Positions 1 to 7,502 are shown, counted from the first letter of the stretch. The stretch is 64,000 bases of DNA from Cohnella sp. GbtcB17 (GCF_019091135.1 NZ_JAGXJW010000032.1:1-64000), one strand, 5' to 3'. Notes: generated by a model not told the origin, from the sequence alone. Numbers and translations: made by a program.

Positions 1-624
1 CTGCCGGACCCCGACCTGATGAACACCCGCATGCACGGCCTGAACGGGAACGAGGCGACGCGGCATATAAGGGAGCGGCATCCGCAGACCGAGGTGCTCA
101 TCCTGTCCATGCACAGCGACGACCAGTCTGTGTTCACCGCGATGCGGGCGGGCGCCAAGGGCTACGTCCTCAAGGACGCGGACGAAGAAGAGCTGCTGCA
201 GTCCATTCGTATGGTGGGCAGCGGCCGCGCGGTTTTCGGCAAGGGCATCGCGGAGCGGATGATGCAGTACTTCGCGGCGCACACGGGGAACGCCGTCGGC
301 TCTGGCGACGGGGGCGGCGCGACCGACGGGACCGATGGCTCCAGTGGCTCCAGTCGCAGGGCCAATGGTTACGCCACCGACGGCGATACGGACTGGCGGC
401 GGCTGGCGGCCAGCGACACCTTCTCCGGCTTGACGCGCCGCGAGGCGGAGATTCTGGCGCGGATCGCGAGCGGCGACACGAACGCCCGGATCGCTGAGCG
501 GCTGTTCATCAGCGCCAAGACGGTCGCGAACCATGTGTCCACGATTCTAAGCAAGCTGCAGGTGCTCGACCGCCACGAAGCGCGCAAGCTGGTGGAGCGA
601 ACGAGACCGCCCGAGTCTCTATAG
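1..624 (+). CDS. NarL/LuxR-family response regulator, 5' end outside the window
   Basis: The frame is open from base 1, so the true start lies upstream. The visible part holds the second half of a receiver domain (LILSMHS strand, conserved Lys in KGYVLKDA), a glycine/serine/aspartate-rich linker, and a C-terminal LuxR helix-turn-helix (FSGLTRREAEILARIASG, then NARIAERLFISAKTVANHVS). Family members are cytoplasmic transcription factors phosphorylated by a partner histidine kinase. Odd point: the stretch matching the usual PDVVLMDIRMPG reads PDPDLMNTRMHG, so the phosphoacceptor Asp is Asn (codon 22-24) and the following Pro is His. It may be phosphorylation-independent or degenerate. The linker is unusually long. 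The family call is firm; signalling behaviour is inferred. Confidence 0.9.
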   Translation: MPDPDLMNTRMHGLNGNEATRHIRERHPQTEVLILSMHSDDQSVFTAMRAGAKGYVLKDADEEELLQSIRMVGSGRAVFGKGIAERMMQYFAAHTGNAVGSGDGGGATDGTDGSSGSSRRANGYATDGDTDWRRLAASDTFSGLTRREAEILARIASGDTNARIAERLFISAKTVANHVSTILSKLQVLDRHEARKLVERTRPPESL

Positions 625-631
625 AACGCTA

Positions 632-663
632 AAAAGCCGAACCTCCATAGGGAGATTCGGCCA
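632..663 (-). terminator. Rho-independent terminator of the small-peptide gene
   Basis: A hairpin with arms GCCGAA plus CTCC and matching GGAG plus TTCGGC is followed, read on the minus strand, by TTTTT. It lies between the 3' ends of the converging response regulator and the 45-residue peptide gene. The T-run side suits the minus-strand gene. Confidence 0.75.
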
Positions 664-688
664 GTCGTCGTTAGAACGCTGCCTTCGC

Positions 689-826
689 TCAGCACCAGCC
701 GACTTCAGGCCAGTCGCTGCCGTAGATGATCGGGAAAAGGTAGGCCATCGCGATGCCGCCGTACACGACTTTCATGCGAGCGTCGGTAGCGAGCTTCTTC
801 ATTTTTGCCCAAGCGCCGTTGTTCAT
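689..826 (-). CDS. 45-residue putative membrane or exported peptide ending in Trp-Cys
   Basis: The start at 826 is preceded by GGAAGGA with nine bases to the ATG. The 45-residue product begins MNNGAWAKMKKLATDARMK, continues with a hydrophobic segment (VVYGGIAMAYLFPIIYG, about residues 19-35) and ends in SDWPEVGWC. Promoter (TTGACA, 16 bases, TATTTT), ribosome site and terminator are all present, so it is very likely a real gene although short. I do not recognise the family. A basic N-terminus, one hydrophobic helix and a C-terminal Cys fit a small membrane peptide, a bacteriocin-like peptide or a signalling precursor; none of these is shown. It converges on a LuxR-type regulator, which may be coincidence. 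Confidence 0.7.
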   Translation of the reverse strand: MNNGAWAKMKKLATDARMKVVYGGIAMAYLFPIIYGSDWPEVGWC

Positions 827-879
827 CAATATCCGTCCTTCCGCAGTGAAGTGATTGATTACGGGGAATGATTTACCAC

Positions 880-907
880 AAAATAGGGGATCATGAAACC
901 CTGTCAA
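880..907 (-). promoter_or_regulatory. Sigma-A promoter of the small-peptide gene
   Basis: On the minus strand TTGACA (902-907) and TATTTT (880-885) are 16 bases apart, about 55 bases upstream of the start at 826. Confidence 0.6.
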
Positions 908-941
908 AAAGGGAAAGCATGATCGGAGGACTGATCGGCGG

Positions 942-1187
942 ATGAGCGCTGAGCTGGAACGGCTGTTGAAGATGATGGGCCAAGTGGTGTCGATGGAGCT
1001 GCGGGTAGGGAACACGGACGTTCAAAGCGCGATCGACATGATGGACGGGTACGGGCTGAGATACAAAAATTCGTGGGCATCCATGGAACTGGCGGACCAT
1101 ACCGTCGTCGAATTTTGGCGCAAGGATCTGTTCAAGTCCGCTGCCGATCCGCTGCCGAACGACGCGGGCCGCGACGATCGGGACTAA
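942..1187 (+). CDS. Hypothetical protein, 81 residues
   Basis: The ATG follows GGAGG about twelve bases upstream. The product is small, soluble and acidic at its C-terminus; its N-terminal third is a likely helix (ELERLLKMMGQVVSMEL). I recognise no family. It lies between the divergent small-peptide gene and the convergent HxlR regulator, with only ten bases to the latter. No signal peptide or metal-binding motif is visible. Function unknown. Confidence 0.55.
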   Translation: MSAELERLLKMMGQVVSMELRVGNTDVQSAIDMMDGYGLRYKNSWASMELADHTVVEFWRKDLFKSAADPLPNDAGRDDRD

Positions 1188-1197
1188 CGGGCGAGGC

Positions 1198-1542
1198 TCA
1201 CTCCGCAGAGCGTTCCTCCCCGTACAGCTCGGTCAAATGCGCAAGATGCCCGACGCCCCAGTCGTTCATGGCCTGCAGGATCGGCGTTAAGCGCTGCCCG
1301 TATTCCGAGATGGAATACTCCACCTTGGGCGGAATCGACGGATACACCTCTCTGTGAACGATATCGTGATATTCGAGCTCCTTCAGCTGCTGCGAGAGCA
1401 TCTTTTTGGTGATGTCGGGAATCGACCTTTGCAGCTCGCTGAACCGCATCGTGCCGCTCGCGAGCAGGCGCAGCAGGATCACGGGCTTCCACTTGCCGAT
1501 GAGAATCTCGAGCGTCGTCTCGAATTTGCAATAAGCCGTCAT
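1198..1542 (-). CDS. HxlR-family transcriptional regulator
   Basis: 114 residues, the usual size for HxlR winged-helix regulators. The N-terminal Cys (C5) followed by ILIGKWKPVILLRLLASGTMRFSELQRSIPDITKKMLSQQL is the typical DNA-binding half; a wing with VHREVYPSIPPKVEYSIS and a dimerisation helix follow. Several family members sense quinones, aldehydes or oxidants through the N-terminal Cys. It is divergent from a DoxX-family membrane protein, a common HxlR pairing, so it probably represses that gene and itself from the 1543-1683 intergenic region. The family call is firm; the ligand is unknown. Confidence 0.92.
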   Translation of the reverse strand: MTAYCKFETTLEILIGKWKPVILLRLLASGTMRFSELQRSIPDITKKMLSQQLKELEYHDIVHREVYPSIPPKVEYSISEYGQRLTPILQAMNDWGVGHLAHLTELYGEERSAE

Positions 1543-1683
1543 GCCCCGGCCCCCAGTCGTGGTCTAAGGTTTTCTTTTCTATACCTTGTATGGTTGAAGT
1601 GCCTTCTTCCGGCGCGTCGTTCTACCTTCTATTATAGGCTATGGATGAGGGTTGACGACACTGGGGAAGAGGGGAATCGAACG

Positions 1684-2037
1684 ATGAATATCGCATTATG
1701 GATCGTGCAGGGATTGCTTGCGGTGGGGGTTCTATACGCGGGGTGGATGAAGGCAGTCCAGTATGAAAAGGGAGCGGCCGCATGGGGCTGGGTCAAGGAG
1801 GTGCCAAAAGGCTTCGTCGTCTCGGTCGGCGTCCTGGAGCTGCTCGGCGCGGCGGGTTTGATCCTGCCCGAGGCGACGGGGATCGCGCCGGTCTTGACGC
1901 CGATTGCCGCGATCTCGCTGGCCGCCGTCGTTCTGTTCGGCGCGCTCTTCCATATCTTCCGCAGCGAATACCGGGAGATCGGCATTAACGTCGTGTTTCT
2001 GGCGCTCGCCGTACTGGTGGCCGTCGGTCGGCTCTAA
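1684..2037 (+). CDS. DoxX-family membrane protein
   Basis: 117 residues with four predicted membrane helices (about residues 3-21, 45-65, 72-91 and 100-116), matching DoxX-like proteins: LLAVGVLYAGWMKAVQYEKG, then PKGFVVSVGVLELLGAAGLILP. The chosen start at 1684 gives the usual short DoxX N-terminus; an upstream in-frame extension exists but would run back through the HxlR gene region. Family members are thought to act in thiol or quinone redox stress. Divergent from an HxlR regulator. The stop codon lies inside a terminator hairpin. The substrate is unknown. Confidence 0.85.
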   Translation: MNIALWIVQGLLAVGVLYAGWMKAVQYEKGAAAWGWVKEVPKGFVVSVGVLELLGAAGLILPEATGIAPVLTPIAAISLAAVVLFGALFHIFRSEYREIGINVVFLALAVLVAVGRL

Positions 2038-2056
2038 GGGCTGACCGGCTTTTTTT
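2026..2056 (+). terminator. Terminator overlapping the doxX stop codon
   Basis: A nine-pair stem with two G-T pairs (GGTCGGCTC and GGGCTGACC around a TAA loop) is followed by seven Ts. The loop supplies the stop codon of the DoxX gene. Confidence 0.75.
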
Positions 2057-2087
2057 GTTCATGAAGGCCTTTTATTTAACTATTCAG

Positions 2088-2150
2088 TTGAAATGTATAG
2101 TTGAACTGTATATAATCGTATTAAGTTCAACTGTACAGTTAGACTGTATA
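2088..2150 (+). promoter_or_regulatory. padR promoter and repeated operator
   Basis: TTGAAA (2088-2093), 17 bases and TATAAT (2111-2116) form a near-consensus sigma-A promoter. Around it lie ACTGTATA at 2105-2112 and 2143-2150 and the perfect palindrome AACTGTACAGTT at 2129-2140. The repeats suggest autoregulation by the PadR protein encoded next. Confidence 0.75.
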
Positions 2151-2166
2151 TAGAAAGGGGCGTCGC

Positions 2167-2472
2167 ATGAAGCATCCGCTGCTGCCGTTGTCGGAAACGA
2201 TGCATTATATTTTGCTGGCGCTCAAGCAGCCGCTCCACGGATACGCGATCATGCAGACCGTCGAGCAGATGAGCGAAGGGACGGTTATCCTGGCGGCCGG
2301 CACGTTGTACGGCGCTATCGAGAACCTGAGCAAGCATGGCTGGATCGCGCCGGTGCCGGGCGAGACGGGACGGAGGAAGGTTTACCGGATCACGGCGGAC
2401 GGAGAACGCGTCCTGGCCATTGAGCGGAGAAGGCTGGCGCACTTGCTGGCACTCTACGAAACGAGGGATTAA
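2167..2472 (+). CDS. PadR-family transcriptional regulator (short form)
   Basis: 101 residues, typical of the short PadR subfamily: PLSETMHYILLALKQPLHGYAIMQTVEQMSEG, then GTLYGAIENLSKHGWI and a wing containing TGRRKVYRITADG. AGAAAGGGG precedes the ATG. The next gene (DUF2812) starts one base after the stop codon, so the two are co-translated, and PadR/DUF2812 pairs are common in Bacillales. It probably represses its own operon through the repeats at 2098-2150. The inducing signal is unknown. Confidence 0.92.
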   Translation: MKHPLLPLSETMHYILLALKQPLHGYAIMQTVEQMSEGTVILAAGTLYGAIENLSKHGWIAPVPGETGRRKVYRITADGERVLAIERRRLAHLLALYETRD

Positions 2473-2473
2473 C

Positions 2474-3076
2474 ATGAAAAAGCGCAAATGGTTCATCAAC
2501 CTGCTCAAAGAGGAGAAGTGGCTGAACGACCGGCTGGCCGAAGGCTACGCTTGCCGCAGGGTCGGTTCGCTCGGCGGGTACGTATTCGAGCGCTCCGAGC
2601 GCCCGATGGTCATCCGGCTCGACTATCAGCGTCAGATGAGCGCGGAGAAATACGAGGAATATAAGGGCACCTACGCGGACTTTGGATGGACACACCTGAA
2701 GGGCAGCCGCTGGGGCAGCGTCCAATACTGGCAAAAGCCCGCCGACGGACGCGACGAGATTTTCTCCGACGCCGGCTCGCAGGTCGCGTTCTATCAGCGT
2801 CTGACGCATTACGCGCTGACGACCGCTAGTCTCTTTTTCATCTACACTTTCATCCTGTTTAACGGCAATATTTTTGCGGCCCTGTTCGACATTAAAGCGA
2901 GCTACTTAACCGAGGGCCTGTGGGAGATGGAAGGAGCGATGTTCTGGCGCGCCTTTCTATTCGAGACTCCGTTCGCGATGCTTCGCTTCCTGCCGGCCTG
3001 GATTTTCGGACTCGCCATCGTCATGGCCCTCTACAGCTACTTCCAATACGTGAAGCGGAAAAAGGAGTATGCGTAA
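2474..3076 (+). CDS. DUF2812 domain membrane protein
   Basis: 200 residues. The start at 2474 abuts the padR stop. The N-terminal half (about residues 1-115) is the DUF2812 soluble domain, with WLNDRLAEGYACRRVG and the YEEYKGTYADFGW region; two membrane segments follow (about 120-140 and 175-193), with a charged KRKKEYA tail. The biochemical role of DUF2812 is not established; these proteins are regularly encoded with PadR regulators and may act in envelope stress. A longer upstream reading frame overlaps padR and is not needed. Confidence 0.85.
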   Translation: MKKRKWFINLLKEEKWLNDRLAEGYACRRVGSLGGYVFERSERPMVIRLDYQRQMSAEKYEEYKGTYADFGWTHLKGSRWGSVQYWQKPADGRDEIFSDAGSQVAFYQRLTHYALTTASLFFIYTFILFNGNIFAALFDIKASYLTEGLWEMEGAMFWRAFLFETPFAMLRFLPAWIFGLAIVMALYSYFQYVKRKKEYA

Positions 3077-3211
3077 CCGCACGGTGCCGTGCCCCGATCC
3101 CATCGATAAACGCTGTCCCGCAGCATTTCAAATCTGCAACCGGATGCTTATAATAGCTGTAGGCGCGTGCGATCGCCGCAGCTGACACGAACCAGGAACC
3201 GAGGAACCTTT

Positions 3212-3685
3212 ATGGAAAATAAGCATCCGTCCGAGCAGCTGGCCGTTATCTTCTATCGTGTCAACCGTACGTTTCAGTATTTGATGTCCCTGCACCTGAA
3301 GGCTTACGACATTACGCCGGAGCAGTGGAACGTGCTGAAGCATCTGCAGGAGAAAGACGGGATCTCCCAGAAGGATCTGTCCTATATGGCGGATAAGGAC
3401 AAGACGACCATCACGCGGATCATCGACAGTCTGGAGGAGCGCGGAGCGCTGCACAGACATCCCAATCCGAACGACCGGCGATCCTTCTTGATTTACTTGA
3501 CGGAAGAGGGCCGATCGTTGATCCGGGAGCTGCAGCCGATCCCCGACCAGGTGAACCGGCTTGCCAGCCAGCAGCTGTCGGAGCAGGATCTGCTGAATTT
3601 GAAGGACATGCTTTCGAGTCTGCAGGATCAGATTCTGACCGAGATCGAGCGATATTCATTCGAGCATCGGCATCCTGTAGTTTAA
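3212..3685 (+). CDS. MarR-family transcriptional regulator
   Basis: 157 residues from the ATG at 3212, preceded by GAGGAACC. The winged-helix is clear: YDITPEQWNVLKHLQEKDGISQKDLSYMADKDKTTITRIID, then a wing with HPNPNDRRSFLIYLTEEG. MarR proteins are dimeric repressors responding to phenolic compounds or oxidants. The neighbours are DUF2812 upstream and a convergent DNA ligase, so no target is obvious. A longer in-frame start at 3167 has no better ribosome site. Confidence 0.92.
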   Translation: MENKHPSEQLAVIFYRVNRTFQYLMSLHLKAYDITPEQWNVLKHLQEKDGISQKDLSYMADKDKTTITRIIDSLEERGALHRHPNPNDRRSFLIYLTEEGRSLIRELQPIPDQVNRLASQQLSEQDLLNLKDMLSSLQDQILTEIERYSFEHRHPVV

Positions 3686-3707
3686 CAAGCTCGTTCATGG
3701 CATATTT

Positions 3708-4658
3708 TCATATCGTCACCTGATCGATCGTACATTCGGTCGGGACCATACTCTCCATCATGCTCTGGATGCTCGAATGGCGCATCGTTCTCCCCGGCGT
3801 CCACTCCAGAAATTGAACTTTGACGACGAAGCGCGGTTGAACCCAAGTCGCCTCTTCGTGCCGTTCCGGGACATTCGCAAAAGGAGAGCGCGGGACGATG
3901 AAAGGTTCGACTTTTTGCGTGAGTTCCTTCCACTGGGCGCCGGTCAGCCTTCCTGTTCCGGAATGACCGATGTAGATCAACGAATCTTGCGCATACACCC
4001 CCAGCAAAAGCCCATTGACCGTGTCCCCTCGATACGTCACGCCGCCGATGGCGGCATATAAATCTTGGTTTAACTTTCGCTTTTGCCATCGCGCATCCTT
4101 GCCGTCGATCGCATAGCTGCTGTCCAGGTTTTTAGTGACGATGCCCTCCATGCCGTGCGCCTTCATAAGATCGAACAAAGCATCGCCGCCGGGAAAGTTT
4201 TTGACGAGCTGAACCTTATCGTTGGGCTTGATGATTTGGTTTAACAAGGCCTGTCTTTGCCTTAGACTGTCCGAAGTCACCCAGCTGTCGTTTAGATATA
4301 AAAGATCGAAAACCATGTACGTCACGGGCACTTCAGCTACCGCGGACGCGATGTTTTGCTGTTTTCGAAGACGATCGCGCTTCATGATTTCATGGAAGGA
4401 CGGTTTCTTTTCATCGAATGCGATGAGTTCTCCGTCTAAAATGAAAGACGAGGCTGAGCAATATTGAGCAGGCGATAAAAATTCGGGATATTGCCGCGTT
4501 CGGTCGTTCAGGCGGCGGTTGATCAAGCGCGTGTCCGTGCCGTCGTAATAGGCGAGCATTCGAACGCCGTCCCATTTGATCTGCGATATCCAATGGTCCC
4601 CTTGCGGCGTTTTGTCTGTTAGTATAGGTTCAAAGGGGATAACCGGGTCTAGCTTCAT
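3708..4658 (-). CDS. ATP-dependent DNA ligase (LigD/LigC-type)
   Basis: 316 residues from the ATG at 4658, behind a purine-rich AAGGGACAGGGAG. The nucleotidyltransferase core shows the lysine motif QIKWDGVRM (K28 is the adenylated residue), FILDGELIAFD, EGIVTKN and a WQKRK motif V, followed by an OB-fold with YIGHSGTGRLTGAQW. Such ligases seal nicks, often in bacterial non-homologous end joining with Ku and the LigD polymerase. Here the ligase stands alone; a separate LigD-type polymerase lies at 13313-14227 and a decayed second ligase near 45.1-45.7 kb. No Ku gene was seen. Direct participation in end joining is inferred. Confidence 0.9.
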   Translation of the reverse strand: MKLDPVIPFEPILTDKTPQGDHWISQIKWDGVRMLAYYDGTDTRLINRRLNDRTRQYPEFLSPAQYCSASSFILDGELIAFDEKKPSFHEIMKRDRLRKQQNIASAVAEVPVTYMVFDLLYLNDSWVTSDSLRQRQALLNQIIKPNDKVQLVKNFPGGDALFDLMKAHGMEGIVTKNLDSSYAIDGKDARWQKRKLNQDLYAAIGGVTYRGDTVNGLLLGVYAQDSLIYIGHSGTGRLTGAQWKELTQKVEPFIVPRSPFANVPERHEEATWVQPRFVVKVQFLEWTPGRTMRHSSIQSMMESMVPTECTIDQVTI

Positions 4659-4732
4659 GCTCCCTGTCCCTTTCTGCGGGTCGTTAGCGCGTAGTATGGC
4701 CATTTGTAAAAGACGGAATACGAGGTGAGCGT

Positions 4733-5215
4733 TTGAAACACGGGTGTAAGTCTTTTGTTTTGCTATTGGTCATCGTATTGTTCGCCAGCGCCTGCGCTTC
4801 GAAGAAAGAAAATTCTCACGCGCACGAGCATACGGACACCGATTTGCTGGAGACCACTTCGTCGTCAGAATTGCAGCCTGCTTTCTTGTCGGGTCAGCCG
4901 GACGAAGTTCGTACCGTGTACCGAATCGCGGCGGCAGCAAAGGATATTCTTGAATGGATCCCATGTTATTGCGGCTGCGGTGAAAGTGCCGGTCACAGGA
5001 GCCACTACAATTGCTTTATTCAGCAAACGAATGACGACGGCTCGGTTATCTGGACCGATCACGGAACACGCTGCGGGGTATGCTTGCAGATCGCCGTCCA
5101 GTCCGCCCAGATGAAGCAAAAGGGCGCTTCGAATAAAGAGATCCGGACCTTTATCGACGAGACGTATAAAACGGGCTTCGGCAAACCTACGGATACGCCC
5201 ATGCCGCCCGTTTAA
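4733..5215 (+). CDS. PCYCGC-motif lipoprotein
   Basis: 160 residues from a TTG start with GAGGTGA seven bases upstream. The N-terminus is a lipoprotein signal (hydrophobic LLLVIVLFASAC, lipidated Cys 21), then a His-rich stretch and the core IPCYCGCGESAGHRSHYNCF with a later CGVC. The cysteine and histidine pattern, about eight Cys in all, suggests bound metal. PCYCGC proteins are common in Bacillales; some are linked to copper or haem handling, but the role is not settled. Divergent from the DNA ligase. The family call is firm; function is unproven. Confidence 0.85.
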   Translation: MKHGCKSFVLLLVIVLFASACASKKENSHAHEHTDTDLLETTSSSELQPAFLSGQPDEVRTVYRIAAAAKDILEWIPCYCGCGESAGHRSHYNCFIQQTNDDGSVIWTDHGTRCGVCLQIAVQSAQMKQKGASNKEIRTFIDETYKTGFGKPTDTPMPPV

Positions 5216-5385
5216 GGAAATTCACGCGAAGCCCTAAGCTAAAATGAGGGCTTTTTAATGTTTCTGCGAGAGGAGTGTGCGTTCATTTGAAGAATTATAC
5301 TACACAACGTAATATAAAAATCTGTCGAGTTTCGGCTTGCCCACGAGCCTATAGCTAGCCTCGCAGTGTGAAGGGAGAAGCAAGT

Positions 5386-5841
5386 TTGAAAAAGAAAGCC
5401 GGTTTACTGTTGCTTGGCGCCGCCATCCTTTTTGCGGGTACCGACAATACCTCTTATGCCTCCGAGAAGCCTGAACTCGCTCAAGCGATTGACGAGGTCA
5501 TCGGCACGCCTTACAAATGGGGCGGGACGACGACAAGCGGATTCGATTGCTCCGGATTTATCCGTTATATTTTTGACCAATTCCAATTGGAGCTGCCGCG
5601 CACGTCCAGCGCGCAGGCGCTGGCCGGGACGCAAGTCGATCAGGACGAGCTGCTCCCGGGCGATCTCGTTTTCTTCAATACGAGCGGAGCGGGGATTTCT
5701 CACGCCGGAATCTACGTCGGAGAAGGAGCGTTCGCTCATTCCTCGAGCAATAAAGGCGTTACGATCAGCAAGCTGTCCGAAGCCTATTATGCCAAGCGCT
5801 ATGTAACGGCCAGAAGGATCACGACGGAGAAGTTCCTTTAA
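5386..5841 (+). CDS. Secreted NlpC/P60 peptidoglycan hydrolase
   Basis: From the TTG at 5386 (AAGGGAG eight bases upstream) the product is 151 residues, with a signal peptide (MKKKAGLLLLGAAILFAGTD) and one NlpC/P60 domain: TTSGFDCSGF with the catalytic Cys, ISHAGIYVG with the catalytic His, and AHSSS. The upstream in-frame GTG at 5368 is poorly placed. These enzymes cleave D-Glu to diaminopimelate bonds in the cell wall. With no SH3 or LysM domain it is a minimal form. A paralogue lies at 9959-10432. Repeat array 1 begins five bases after the stop. Confidence 0.9.
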   Translation: MKKKAGLLLLGAAILFAGTDNTSYASEKPELAQAIDEVIGTPYKWGGTTTSGFDCSGFIRYIFDQFQLELPRTSSAQALAGTQVDQDELLPGDLVFFNTSGAGISHAGIYVGEGAFAHSSSNKGVTISKLSEAYYAKRYVTARRITTEKFL

Positions 5842-5846
5842 AATGG

Positions 5847-6125
5847 CTCCAGACGCAAAGATAGCGCAAAATTGCGCTATTCCCGCATGCATGCACTTCA
5901 GTCAACCGCAGCCCACTCGCTCCAGACGCAAAGATAGCGCAAAATTGCGCTATTCCCGCATGCACGCACTTCAGTCGATCGCCGCCCACTCGCTCGGGAC
6001 GCAAAATAGCGTAGAATTGTGCTATTCACGCATGCACGCACTTCAGTCGACCGCCGCCCACTCGCTCGGGACGCAAAATAGCGTAGAATTGTGCTATTCC
6101 CGCATTCACGCACTTCAGTCGACCG
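5847..6125. repeat. Tandem repeat array 1: four units of 72-73 bp with an inner hairpin
   Basis: Units begin at 5847, 5920, 5993 and 6065. The first two carry the inverted repeat ATAGCGCAAAATTGCGCTAT; the last two carry ATAGCGTAGAATTGTGCTAT, where two changes on opposite arms keep pairing through G-T pairs. Each unit continues with a conserved stretch (CGCATGCA-like, then ACTTCAGTC). The array fills the whole gap between nlpC and blaI and directly abuts the blaI ribosome site. Confidence 0.9.
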
Positions 6126-6160
6126 CCGACGTGAGAAAAATCAGGCCGAGGTGATGGATC

Positions 6161-6586
6161 ATAAAAGTCAAAACCTTGCACTTGAACGAAGAAGGATTGC
6201 TTCGCTTCCTGGGTTCCTTGGAAGCCAAGATCATGAGCTTGCTCTGGGAAAAAGGACGGCTGACGATCAAACAAGCGCACGAGATGCTGAATCGGGCGGA
6301 TCCGATCTCTCTCACGACGGTCTTGACGGTCATGGTGCGGCTCGCCGATAAAGGGCTCCTTCACAAGGAATCGAGCGGAGGAGGGCGCAATCGACTGACG
6401 TTTTTTACGCCTGTCCAGACGCGGGAGCAATTTATAAGGGAACAAACGAAGTCCGTAACCGACGGGTTGGTGGAAGACTTCGGATCTTTAATGGTCAGCC
6501 ATCTCGTCGATAACCTGGACAAGGCGGACCCCGAGCTCATCGCGCGGCTGGAGGAGAAGCTGAGCGAGTTGAAGAAGAAGCCATGA
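6161..6586 (+). CDS. BlaI/MecI-family transcriptional regulator
   Basis: The product has the family winged-helix (LHLNEEGLLRFLGSLEAKIM, LTIKQAHEMLNRADPISLTTVLTVMVRLADKG) and a C-terminal dimerisation and cleavage region. Start choice is unusual: the first in-frame TTG (6176) is 22 bases past the good GAGGTGATGG site (6148-6157), whereas the family-like N-terminus I-K-V-K-T-L-H-L-N-E-E-G points to the ATC at 6158 or the ATA at 6161, both at normal spacing. The only ATG (6154) is out of frame and too close. It overlaps the M56 peptidase gene by four bases, as blaI/blaR1-type pairs do, and probably represses that operon. Confidence 0.85.
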   Translation: MKVKTLHLNEEGLLRFLGSLEAKIMSLLWEKGRLTIKQAHEMLNRADPISLTTVLTVMVRLADKGLLHKESSGGGRNRLTFFTPVQTREQFIREQTKSVTDGLVEDFGSLMVSHLVDNLDKADPELIARLEEKLSELKKKP

Positions 6587-7452
6587 ATCCGTCGGCGATA
6601 AAGCTGCCGCGAACGCCTAAGCTCGTGCTGATCGTCATCGGCGCGCTCGGCCTGTGGATGCTGGCCCAGTTGGGCTATCTCCTCGTCCATCAGATGGCGG
6701 ACCTGCCCGCGAGTCCCGATGTCGTACGTTTCCTGATCGCCGTCTTAACGGACGTATTCGTCAACCATCATCTCTCCGAGATCGTCTTGAATGCGCTCCT
6801 TGCTTATATGGTATGGGCCCTGCTGGCCGAGTCGATCCGCTACACCCGCGACAAGCGGCGGTGGTCGAATTACATCCGCAGGCACTCGGTCCCGGCATTA
6901 GAAAAGCGGCTTAATGAACGGTTCGACTTGGGAACCATCCGCATTCAAGTCATCTCGCATCATTCCGACGTTGCAGTCGCCTTCGGCGGGTGGTCTCCCC
7001 GGATCGTTTTATCGGACGCGTTGATCGCGCGCTTCCAGGCGAGCGAATTGGAAGCGATCATTTTGCACGAGTATTTTCATTGCCAATTCCGTCATCCCCT
7101 TCAGCTGTTTTTGCTGCGTCTCGTGTCGAGCATGCTGGCTTTCCTGCCAGTCGTGAAGCAGCTCGTCCATTATTATGGCATCTGGCTGGAGCTGCTGGCC
7201 GACCGATTCGTGATCTGTCGCATGGGAACTGAATGGACATTGGGAAAGGTGCTGCTGGACTTCGTAAAAAGAGCCAATCCCGGCGTACCCAAAGCCGGGG
7301 TCCCCTTCGCCAACGAGGCGATTAATTACCGCTTGCGCCAGCTGATCGAGCCGGATTCGCAGCTTCGTATTCCGATGGCGACCAAGCGCTCCGTCGTTCT
7401 ATCGGCGATCGTCGTCCTCCTTACGTTCATGATCCTGATCTCTATCCGATAA
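6583..7452 (+). CDS. M56-family membrane metallopeptidase (BlaR1-like, no sensor domain)
   Basis: 289 residues; ATGA overlap with blaI. Membrane segments lie at about residues 13-35, 50-82, 180-200 and 268-288. The zinc motif HEYFH is at 162-166, with a downstream E/D-containing ELLADRFV. In BlaR1/MecR1 this peptidase inactivates the BlaI-type repressor after a penicillin-binding sensor domain is acylated. Here the protein ends right after the last helix and has no such domain, so its signal is unknown. The BlaI/M56 pairing is firm; control of beta-lactam resistance should not be assumed. Confidence 0.9.
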   Translation: MNPSAIKLPRTPKLVLIVIGALGLWMLAQLGYLLVHQMADLPASPDVVRFLIAVLTDVFVNHHLSEIVLNALLAYMVWALLAESIRYTRDKRRWSNYIRRHSVPALEKRLNERFDLGTIRIQVISHHSDVAVAFGGWSPRIVLSDALIARFQASELEAIILHEYFHCQFRHPLQLFLLRLVSSMLAFLPVVKQLVHYYGIWLELLADRFVICRMGTEWTLGKVLLDFVKRANPGVPKAGVPFANEAINYRLRQLIEPDSQLRIPMATKRSVVLSAIVVLLTFMILISIR

Positions 7453-7469
7453 GCGCAAATCAAAAGCCC

Positions 7470-7502
7470 TGGCGCTGCGATCGCATGCCAGGGCTCCTTA
7501 GC
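7470..7502. terminator. Bidirectional terminator between M56 and cation ATPase genes
   Basis: Nine-pair stem AGCCCTGGC and GCCAGGGCT. Read on the minus strand it is followed by TTTTGA, suiting the ATPase gene; it also lies just past the M56 stop codon. Confidence 0.7.

Noticed and set aside
5847..6125. CRISPR array
   Set aside because: Repeats are contiguous without unique spacers and no cas genes are present.
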